A DNA stretch of 64,000 bases from contig CAXAMN010008524.1 of assembly GCA_963970005.1 (NCBI GenBank), positions 162,764-226,763 on the forward strand, given 5' to 3'. Positions 12,738-20,927 of this stretch are shown piece after piece. How positions within the stretch are numbered: the stretch's first letter is position 1; every line of letters starts with the position of its first letter. Both the position numbers and the translations under genes were made by a program. The DNA comes from Durusdinium trenchii. Lineage: Eukaryota; Sar; Dinophyceae; Suessiales; Symbiodiniaceae. The notes under the pieces are model-generated. The model ran no database searches. It was not told the DNA's origin and worked only from the letters and a program-made list of their open reading frames with translations.

Positions 12738-13494
12738 NNNNNNNNNNNNNNNNNNNNNNNNNNNNNNNNNNNNNNNNNNNNNNNNNNNNNNNNNNNNNNN
12801 NNNNNNNNNNNNNNNNNNNNNNNNNNNNNNNNNNNNNNNNNNNNNNNNNNNNNNNNNNNNNNNNNNNNNNNNNNNNNNNNNNNNNNNNNNNNNNNNNNNN
12901 NNNNNNNNNNNNNNNNNNNNNNNNNNNNNNNNNNNNNNNNNNNNNNNNNNNNNNNNNNNNNNNNNNNNNNNNNNNNNNNNNNNNNNNNNNNNNNNNNNNN
13001 NNNNNNNNNNNNNNNNNNNNNNNNNNNNNNNNNNNNNNNNNNNNNNNNNNNNNNNNNNNNNNNNNNNNNNNNNNNNNNNNNNNNNNNNNNNNNNNNNNNN
13101 NNNNNNNNNNNNNNNNNNNNNNNNNNNNNNNNNNNNNNNNNNNNNNNNNNNNNNNNNNNNNNNNNNNNNNNNNNNNNNNNNNNNNNNNNNNNNNNNNNNN
13201 NNNNNNNNNNNNNNNNNNNNNNNNNNNNNNNNNNNNNNNNNNNNNNNNNNNNNNNNNNNNNNNNNNNNNNNNNNNNNNNNNNNNNNNNNNNNNNNNNNNN
13301 NNNNNNNNNNNNNNNNNNNNNNNNNNNNNNNNNNNNNNNNNNNNNNNNNNNNNNNNNNNNNNNNNNNNNNNNNNNNNNNNNNNNNNNNNNNNNNNNNNNN
13401 NNNNNNNNNNNNNNNNNNNNNNNNNNNNNNNNNNNNNNNNNNNNNNNNNNNNNNNNNNNNNNNNNNNNNNNNNNNNNNNNNNNNNNNNNNNNNN
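12738..13494. other. Assembly gap (757 N)
   Basis: The run of N lies between two different minisatellites, so the gap is probably unresolved tandem repeat. Confidence 0.99.
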
Positions 13495-14412
13495 CGATGC
13501 GCAGATTGCGTGGCAGGCGCAGTACTTTGTGAACCTCCATGCGCAGATTTCGTGGCAGGCACAGCACTTTGTGAACCTCCATGGTTCTCCAAACCTCGAC
13601 GGGGAAGTTCCGCGGAACGACGGTTGCGAGACGGTCTCGGGTCATGGTCGGATCATGCTCGGAATCGTCCGATTAGATGTTTCAGTTGTTTCTTGAAGTG
13701 CAGATTTCGTGGCACAGCACTTTGTGAACCTCCATGTGGCAGGCACAGCACTTTGTGAACCTCCATGCGCAGATTTCGTCGCAGGCGCAGCAGTTTGTGA
13801 ACCTCCATGCGCAGATTTCGTGGCAGGCGCAGCGCTGTGTGAACCTCCATGTGCAGATTTCGTGGCAGGCACAGCACTGTGTGAACCTCCATGTGCAGAT
13901 TTCGTGGCAGGCGCAGCACTTTGTGAACCTCCATGTGCAGATTTCGTGGCAGCCACAGCACTTTGTGAACCTCCATGCGCAGAGTTCGTGGCAGGCACAG
14001 CACTCTGGGAACCTCCATGTGCAGATTGCGTGGCAGGCACAGCACTTTGTGAACCTCCATGCGCCGATTACGTGGCAGGCACAGCACTTTGTGAACCTCC
14101 ATGTGCAGATTTCCTGGCAGGCGCAGCACTTTGTGAACCTCCATGCGCAGATTTCGTGGCAGGCACAAGCTTGAGGTGCAGATGTCGTGGCAGGCACAGC
14201 ACTGTGTGAACCTCCATGCGCAGGTTTCGTGGCAGGCACAGCACTGTGTGAACCTCGAGGTGCAGATTTCGTGGCAGGCACAGCGCTTTGTGAACCTCCA
14301 TGTGCAGATTTCGTGGCAGGCACAGCACTGTGTTGCGCAGATTTCGTGGCAGGTGCAGCACTTTGTGAAGCTCCATGTGCAGAGTTCGTGGCCAGATTTC
14401 GTGGCAGGCTCA
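13495..14412 (+). repeat. 42-bp minisatellite array
   Basis: About twenty head-to-tail copies of a 42-base unit (GCAGATTTCGTGGCAGGC, ACAGCACTTTGTGAACCTCCAT) fill this stretch, with some truncated copies. Because 42 is divisible by three, several frames on both strands stay open and give 14-residue repeats. There is no supporting start, splice pattern or composition for a gene. Single diverged copies of the core TTTCGTGGCAGG also occur near 38970, 39630, 39815 and 62058. Confidence 0.93.
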
Positions 14413-14423
14413 GCATCTGTGGG

Positions 14424-14640
14424 GCTGGAAGCTGAGAACTGGCGACTTTGTACAACTTTAGTAGTACGCGGAGCAATCTGGCGAGCTGGAAGCTGAGAAC
14501 TGGCGACTTTGTAGGACAACTTTAGTGCGCGGAGTATCTGGCGAGCTGGAAGATGAGAACTGGCAACTTTCTAGTACAACTTTAGTACGTGGAGCAATCT
14601 GTGGAGCTGGAAGCTGAGAACTGGCGACTTGGTATAGGTT
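14424..14640 (+). repeat. ~60-bp tandem repeat, four copies
   Basis: Four copies of a unit containing GAGCTGGAAGCTGAGAACTG, GCGACTTTGTA and CAACTTTAGTACGCGGAGCA lie directly after the 42-bp array. The unit is unrelated in sequence to the 42-bp unit. No coding signal is visible. Confidence 0.88.
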
Positions 14641-15109
14641 GCAACGACTACGAAATGTTGGAACCAGAAGGGCCCTCCATCATGACAGCAGCTCTAATAT
14701 ATAGCGCCTGCTTGAGCCCAACTTCAGTACATCATCACCAAACCTATTCAATCTCAAGAATGTTCAGGAGTTCATCCTCACACATATTGCACATTTAAAG
14801 CAAACTCCTCTCACCAACCGCCCATCACCAGTCGCGCCTGAGCAAAAAGAAGCGCGCCCAGCACCGCCGCGCTCCCGCACCGCCCGAGCCAATTCACGAT
14901 AAACAAAGTAGATCGAAGGCCATGACTGTGCATCCTATAGACCATGAATAGTCCAATGAAGACATGTGTTGACACCAGCGATGATCATGCATTCCGCGGC
15001 CCACGCCCCAGCCCCGCGAGCCGTTATATATATATATGAGAAAACAAGTAACGCCATGAGATTACTGTTGCACATACATTGTTTTTTACAGAAAAAGAGT
15101 AGATACAAG

Positions 15110-15960
15110 AGTTAATTAGTTTTAACTCTGGAGTTAATTCTTCAGCATTTGCTACTCATCAAGGGTTCCATCAGAAGCATTGACTTGGGAGTTAATTCCT
15201 CCTTGAATGCTGCCATGTAAAAGAATATACTCTGGATTTAATTCTTTCCCCACAGGGTCCTGCTGGCTCCACATATATCAGTCGATTTCTGTCTATCTAA
15301 AAGAATTAAATCCAGGGTTAACTCTTTTTCGCGCGTATTTGGATGGCAGGTTTGGCTTGAAAAAGCATGGCATTCGTAGCATCTGCCCGGAAACCGGGAA
15401 GACAGCACCTACCATGGTGTGAAGTGGAGCTGGTTGAGCTCCCAGAAGCCTGGTGCTCCCTGCCTCCTGCCTCTCTTCTCCTTTGCTAAAGGAAACATCC
15501 ATAAGACCCACTATGGAAAAAAAAATCATTCACCAGGAGAGGAGGAACCAGGTGACCAAGGAAAAAGAATTAACTCCAGAGTTAATTCTTTGCTGGTGCT
15601 TCCCTGCCTCCTGCCTCTCTTCTCCTTTGCTAAAGGAAACATCCATAAGACCTACTATGGAAAAGAGTCTTGTTCACCAGGAGAAGAGGAACCAGGGGAC
15701 CAAGGAAAAGAATTAACTCCAGAGTTAATTCTTTGCTGTTGCCTCTCTTCTCCCTTGCTAAAGGAAACATCCATAGAGAAACCAGGAAAAGGAAACAAGA
15801 TACCCAACCCAAGGAAAAGAGTTAACTCCAGTGTTAATTCATTCTTGGAGTGTCTTTGTGCACAACGTTGCTGAGGGAATTAACTCTTGAGTTAATTCCC
15901 CATCGAGTGCAGGGTTGAATAGGGGTTGAAGAATTAACACCGGAGTTAATTCTAATTAAC
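15110..15960 (+). repeat. Tandem repeat built around a near-palindromic motif
   Basis: A near-palindrome with arms GAATTAACTC and GAGTTAATTC around a 2-base spacer occurs at 15567-15588, 15710-15731, 15877-15898 and, with changes, at 15819-15840 and 15931-15952. Partial versions lie at about 15111-15140, 15189-15200, 15230-15245 and 15302-15325. Between 15457 and about 15850 it forms part of a ~140-bp tandem repeat of about 2.7 copies (CTGCCTCTCTTCTCCTTTGC, AAGGAAACATCCATAAGACC). Spacing is otherwise irregular. No protein is indicated. Confidence 0.88.
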
Positions 15961-16189
15961 TCTTGTATTCACTCTCTTCCTTTTTTACAGCCATGTATCT
16001 TGCCATGTCATTGCATTGGATATATAACTGTATAGGATGATATATACGCTAGCTGCGAAGACGCGCGGGCGGACAGCAAGTGCAGTGAACCCAAAACACA
16101 CACGTCAAACAATATATGCAATCTGTCACGCAGTGATGATGTATTTTGACAAATAGAAACAGGGAGGAACCATGTGACGTACGGTCGAA

Positions 16190-16248
16190 TCCACGTGCCA
16201 TTTTGGCTCCAAGTAAGGGGCCCCCCCGCACTCTGTTGTTTTTCAGCC
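16190..16248 (+). promoter_or_regulatory. Relict dinoflagellate spliced-leader sequence before the recombinase start
   Basis: Positions 16197-16209 read GCCATTTTGGCTC and are followed by CAAG. This is the core and 3' end of the dinoflagellate spliced leader (consensus CCGTAGCCATTTTGGCTCAAG), with one extra C and a changed 5' end. It sits about 35 bases before the ATG at 16249. The stretch from GTAAGGGG to TTTTTCAG (about 16213-16246) also looks like a very short GT-AG intron. I infer that a trans-spliced mRNA was once copied back into DNA. Confidence 0.5.
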
Positions 16249-18372
16249 ATGGAGCTGGATGATCCGCTGGCCCCCGAGCCAGGGGGAGGCAGTGCGGGGG
16301 GGCCCATTGTGGTGACGGACGACGAGGGCACGCCAATGGAGGTCACTCAGGTGGATGTGACCCAAGAGTTTGAACAGGTGGAGAACATCCATGAGATGGC
16401 GGCCAGACTCAAAGAGCTCGAGGGCATGAGAGCCGAGGACATTTGCAACGGTGAGGGCGACAGATCAGGGTCCCCGACTGAGGTCATGGATGTCGACTCC
16501 AACAGCGACCATGAGCAGGCGAAGATGAGTCCATTGGAGGCCCTCAGGAAGTTGGTCGAGAACATGAAAGAGACGAAGAACGCAGAGACCCCGCCGGCAG
16601 GTGGCCCCGTAGTGTGTGATGAGTATGAGATGGGGCGCTCTGAGGTGCAGAAGCTGAAGTTCCACGTACCGGGCGAGCTCAAGATGCCATGGGAGAAAGG
16701 CTTCGCAGGACTCGTGCTGGAACGAAAGTCGTCAATTATGGAGACCAAGTTTCTGGACGAGAAGACAAGAGCCCCACATGCAATCCAGCAAGAAGGTGGA
16801 GGAGGCCTGGAAGATGGTTCCGAGTTTCAAGCTCGATGGAAGTCATCGGATGCCGTGGTCCAAGGCCATGGAAACAGAAAGAGAGAAAGTGATGGAAGGG
16901 TGGAAGATCGTGATCGACGAGGCCAGGAAGTCGTGCAAAGCGGCAGGCATGCTCGATCAGGCCGGTGAGTCGGTGCTCGAGGACATCTTCGCGAAGAAGA
17001 AGAACGGGGCACTGCAAGTGAGGCTCAGTGCCATGATGCTCTACATCAGGTGGGCGAGGGCAAAAGGCCTTCCACCCTTCCCAGTTGTCGAGGCCCAAGT
17101 GTACCAGTACGTTGACCAGCTTCGGAAAGATGGAGCTCCGGCCACTCGCGCAAATAGTTTCAGGAGTGCACTAGCCTTCTGCAAGGGTACCATACAGTTG
17201 GAGGGGGTGGACGAGATCCTGCAGAGCGGTCACATAGAAGTTACCTCACGAAGAGGGTGTTGAGGCAGAGGGACGCGTTGACGGTGTCTCAAGTGTCGCT
17301 GCTTGAGATAGTTCTGGCAGGTGAAGGCTTCCCCCTCCAAGATCGAGTATTCGCTGGGCATTGCTTGCTATGTGTGTATGGTAGGCTGAGGTTTGGTGAC
17401 AGCCAAGGTATTGACTCTGAGCCAACAGTCGATGGAGGGTACCTCGAGGGTGGCACAAGCATTCACAAGACAGACGCACTGGTGGGCAGGGCAAGGAGAG
17501 TTCTCCCGGTGGTCGCACCATGCCAGGGTGTGACAGGTGTCCAATGGGCGGAGGAGTTGCTCAAGCTGAGGAACATGTCTGGTTTGAGAGCGCTGCCGGG
17601 GCGTCCGTTCCTACCAACACCAGTGCCTGGAGGTGGGTGGAGCCAGGCAAGGTTGTCGACGCCTGAAGCATCCATCTGGCTGTGTGAAATGCTGCAGAAG
17701 TATGCCATCTACCCCCAGAAGTTGGGGGATGTAGGTGCTCACTCCATGAAGGCGACGGCTTTGTCTTGGCTTGCAAAAGCCATGGCCCCAGAGAAAGTGC
17801 GAAGGTTGCTGGGGTACCACGTCAAGCCCAAGGACAAGAGCGTGGTGATTTACAGCAGGGACGCACTGGCCGAAGGACTGGACATCCTGACGAACGTGAT
17901 CACAGACATTTACACGGGCAAGTTCAAGCCGGATGCGCCCCGGAACCAACGCTGGGTCAAATCACCGGTTCTTCCAAGTGAGGAAGGTCAGGAAGTGGAG
18001 CCAGATGGCGACGACGTGCTGATCCCCGAAGGTCAGTGGGACATGCTAGAGGTGAAGTCGCCAGGCAAGCCGACGCACAGGTTGGTGGAGCTGGCCGAGG
18101 TGACAAGTGAGAGCAGTGAAGAAGAGTCAGAGGACCGCGAGAGTGAAGATGAGAGAAACCTCGAGGCAGTTGTCACGGCCAAACTCGGACCACCAAAGAA
18201 AGCCACAGCGGAGTTGTACAGGCATGGTCTTACAGGTACTGTGCATAGTGGAAGTGTGATCCCTGGCAAGCTAGCATGTGGCAGAGTGATCTCCGCCGTC
18301 ATGGTGAAGCTGGACTATGAAGTCCATGCCTGGGGAAGTAAGTGTAAAGTGTGCGAAGGCTACACAAGGTGA
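16249..18372 (+). pseudogene. Tyrosine recombinase of the retroelement (frameshifted)
   Basis: This would be a site-specific recombinase joining the element's DNA copy to the genome. The start ATG at 16249 has a good context (GCCATGG). An acidic N-terminal region (16249 to about 16775) is followed in another frame by an all-helical, SAM-like core-binding domain (16778-17250, with QVRLSAMMLYIRWARAKG). The catalytic domain (17257-18372) follows in the first frame again. The first catalytic Arg is in the CVYGRLRFGD stretch, the H-x-x-K box is AHSMKATALSWLAK, the second His is in RRLLGYH, and the Tyr nucleophile is in VVIYSRDAL. An acidic tail follows. Two frame changes of opposite sign (near 16775 and 17250) interrupt an otherwise ~700-residue protein. 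Confidence 0.72.
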
Positions 18373-18764
18373 TGGACGCACTGTCGGCGAGCAAAAAGTG
18401 AGTCAATGTGGGGCCGGGGGGGATGGAATCCGGATGTAGCAAGTGACCATCGTAGACCGGCCAAGTGATGCATGGAGTGTGCCGCAGGGAGTTGTTCCCA
18501 AGTGCATTTGACCTGACACCGGGTAGTCCGGCCAGGTCAAGTGGAGCAGGGTGGTCCTGCAGAACGAAGTGAGGTGCAAAGGACTGCCGGGGCGAGCGAC
18601 GCGCGATAGAGAGCAAGTGTGGAGTAGGATCATGTGGAGTGAGACAGTCATGTTAAAGGTATGTGTAGTAAAGAGTCGTGAGGTGCAGCAAGTGATTGTG
18701 AGGTGACGCGAACGCCGAAGCGAAGTGAGGCCCGAGCGTTAGTGGTGAAAACCCGAGCAGAGCC
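18373..18764 (+). other. Non-coding spacer within the retroelement
   Basis: These 392 bases between the recombinase and the gag-like gene have no open frame of note and no obvious repeat. A leader, a second promoter or trans-splicing acceptor sites for the downstream gene are possible, but nothing specific is visible. Confidence 0.5.
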
Positions 18765-20039
18765 ATGGCGACGTTGACCGAATCCCAAGCGGTCTTCGAG
18801 GCGAAGCTCAAGGACATGGGGCTCGAGGGCTACAAAGATGAGATGACGCGCAGAGGTTGGACGACAATGAGCACCTTTGCATTTGCCAGCAGCTGGGCGC
18901 CTGGGTCAGGAGATGATCAGGCATTCATCCAGCAGGTGGCGCGGCCGCTGACTGGGGCAGGAGACCATGCAGATCTCCCGAAGTTGAGGAAGCTCTACCA
19001 TGAGGCCTACACGATCGTGGCAGCTGAGCTCCGTAGCCGCCTGGAGGGGACCCAAGAGGCAGACGGGTCAAAGACCAGGAAGCTGCCGCCGGTAGAGCGG
19101 AAGACGAGGTGGGCTCAGCTGAAGGCAATGTATGGACACCTTCAACTGTCAGACCAATTGGAGCCAGCGCATCATGTAGTGGACAAGTTCCACTCAATGA
19201 GAGTTGAAGGCGAGCTGAAGTACCTGGCTCCGCACGAGATCCCCACCAGAGATCAGGAGTTGCAGAATGTGAAGACCGAGGAATTGATCAAAAAGGATGC
19301 ATCCGGGCACCTGAGGGCCCATGATGAGACCAAATTGCCGGAGGCGGACACCCGCACGGACCTGAGGTTGAGGCAAGCCTACATAAGGCGGGGACTGGCC
19401 TTGGAAGTTGCTGATGTCATGAGCTTCACTGCCCATGAGCGCCTGATCGACAAGATGTTCCAGGAGTATCAGCGGGAGGCACCAATGGGCTACATGGCGG
19501 TGACGCTGGCCCAGGTGGCAGCAGCAGATCGCAGGGCATGGAAGCTGATGTCAGAAGAACTTCAAGGAGACCTCGGCAGAGATGCCACAGGGAGGCGCTT
19601 GGCAGATGCCGCCGTTGACCGGGTGATAGCAAACCCGGCGTTCATGACCCTGTTGCTGCCATTGCCGGGCAGTAAGAGCAGCGCGGGGAAGGACGAGGCA
19701 ACGCATGTGGCGGAGCAATCAGCGCCGGGGGCCGGGAAGCGCAAGCTGATGAAAGAGAACCTCAAGCTGAAAGAGAGGCTGCGCGAGGCAGAGACCAAGA
19801 AGACGAAGGCAGCCCCGGCCGATGCAGGGCCAAGCAAGGCAGTGGCACCAAAGAAAATGCCCATTAAGATGCCAAAAGAGCTTTGGGGGTTGTCCCCGAT
19901 GAAGCACGGAGAGCGCATTTGTTATGGCTACCAGCTGGGCAACTGCAACAGCGGCAAAGACGGAAAGTGCTCGAAGGGATTGCATACCTGCATGAAGTGC
20001 TGGAAGCAAGGCCATGGCGCCATGCAGTGCACCCAGTGA
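18765..20039 (+). CDS. Gag-like protein with C-terminal CCCH-like and CCHC zinc motifs
   Basis: This intact 424-residue frame probably encodes the nucleocapsid-like protein of the element. It is charged and largely helical throughout, and has a Lys/Glu/Ala-rich stretch at about residues 325-370. At the C-terminus a Cys/His cluster (CYGYQLGNC, CSKGLH) precedes a retroviral-type zinc knuckle CMKCWKQGHGAMQC (C-x2-C-x4-H-x4-C). The ATG follows a GAGCC context, and the stop lies 9 bases before the next block, in the same frame. No protease motif was seen. The zinc motifs and position support the gag role; the N-terminal region is not recognisable to me. Confidence 0.7.
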   Translation: MATLTESQAVFEAKLKDMGLEGYKDEMTRRGWTTMSTFAFASSWAPGSGDDQAFIQQVARPLTGAGDHADLPKLRKLYHEAYTIVAAELRSRLEGTQEADGSKTRKLPPVERKTRWAQLKAMYGHLQLSDQLEPAHHVVDKFHSMRVEGELKYLAPHEIPTRDQELQNVKTEELIKKDASGHLRAHDETKLPEADTRTDLRLRQAYIRRGLALEVADVMSFTAHERLIDKMFQEYQREAPMGYMAVTLAQVAAADRRAWKLMSEELQGDLGRDATGRRLADAAVDRVIANPAFMTLLLPLPGSKSSAGKDEATHVAEQSAPGAGKRKLMKENLKLKERLREAETKKTKAAPADAGPSKAVAPKKMPIKMPKELWGLSPMKHGERICYGYQLGNCNSGKDGKCSKGLHTCMKCWKQGHGAMQCTQ

Positions 20040-20048
20040 CCTGCAGAT

Positions 20049-20927
20049 GTGGGCGAGGTGCCGACAGTGGCGTGCGACACGCCGGCGCGAGCACAGGAAT
20101 CAGAGCCCATCAGGAGAGCTGAAGAGGGCTCCGCCCCATGTACAGAAACTTTTCAAGAACCCGGGAGCAATCCCAGCAGGCTGAGTGAAAACGCGGCGGG
20201 CGTTGTGCCACGCACGTTTGAATTGTTTGCCGGGTCTTGCAAGTTAAGTAAGTGTTTGAAAGCTCATGGTTTTGCAGCCGTAGGCGTAGACCATAAGAAG
20301 TGCAAGAACAGAGTTGGACCTTGTATAGTTTTAGACTTGTCACGTAGCAATAGTGCGGACTTCATTGAAGCTAAAGTGGATGAAGGAGATGTGTTCTTCA
20401 TACCTATGGCACCGCCGTGTGGTACGGCGTCACGTGCAAGAGACAAACCGATACCTGCCTGGCTCCGGCGGCAAGGAGTTCCATCGCCACCACCGCTGAG
20501 GAGCGCGCAGTACCCCAGTGGGCTTCCAGACCTACACGGAACGGACCTGACTAGGGTGGAGTTAGCAAACGCGTGCTATGCCACAGCAGCACGAGTTTTC
20601 AAGTACAGTCACTTCAAGGGAGTCTATGTGTTCATTGAGAATCCAACCAATAGTTATATGTGGATGGTCCCATGCATTGCGGAGTTGTTCCAGCTTGCAG
20701 GTGTGTACTTTACCACATTCCAAGTGTGTATGCACGGAGGAGAGAGAGACAAGAAGACCTCACTCCTCCACAATTGCAAGCAACTGTGTCAGTTGGGAGT
20801 GATGTGTGACAAACGTCACCCGCACAGAGGGTGGTCCGTCAGCAAGACACTCAACGGAAAGTGGCAGTACGACACAGGCAGAATACCCATTGTTGCTATG
20901 CCAACGCATTGCAGCTATCATCAGTAG
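20049..20927 (+). CDS. Cytosine-C5 methyltransferase-like domain of the recombinase retroelement
   Basis: The domain carries the three hallmark blocks of C5-type DNA methyltransferases in order. The AdoMet-binding motif I is TFELFAGS (about 20214-20238), the catalytic Pro-Cys loop is MAPPCGTASRAR (about 20406-20440), and motif VI is FIENPTNS with ENP in place of the usual ENV (about 20630-20655). A conserved-looking C-terminal part (GGERDKKTSLLHNC) follows. Around 20880 the frame that continues into the reverse transcriptase is the next one, so an intact element probably made a methyltransferase-reverse transcriptase fusion. Motifs are seen directly; activity on DNA is inference. Classical DIRS elements carry a different, adenine-type methyltransferase domain. 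Confidence 0.65.
   Translation: MGEVPTVACDTPARAQESEPIRRAEEGSAPCTETFQEPGSNPSRLSENAAGVVPRTFELFAGSCKLSKCLKAHGFAAVGVDHKKCKNRVGPCIVLDLSRSNSADFIEAKVDEGDVFFIPMAPPCGTASRARDKPIPAWLRRQGVPSPPPLRSAQYPSGLPDLHGTDLTRVELANACYATAARVFKYSHFKGVYVFIENPTNSYMWMVPCIAELFQLAGVYFTTFQVCMHGGERDKKTSLLHNCKQLCQLGVMCDKRHPHRGWSVSKTLNGKWQYDTGRIPIVAMPTHCSYHQ

Noticed and set aside
12233-13696. A 487-residue open frame spanning the gap
   Set aside because: It consists of minisatellite translation and N residues.
13642-14519. Several 14-residue-repeat proteins on both strands
   Set aside because: They arise because the 42-bp unit is a multiple of three; multiple frames on both strands are open at once, which real genes do not show.
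16776-16968. The 3' part of the first recombinase frame (about 16776-16968) as real coding sequence
   Set aside because: It is Gly/Arg/Asp-rich and overlaps a better frame that carries the helical core-binding domain; I treat it as shadow.
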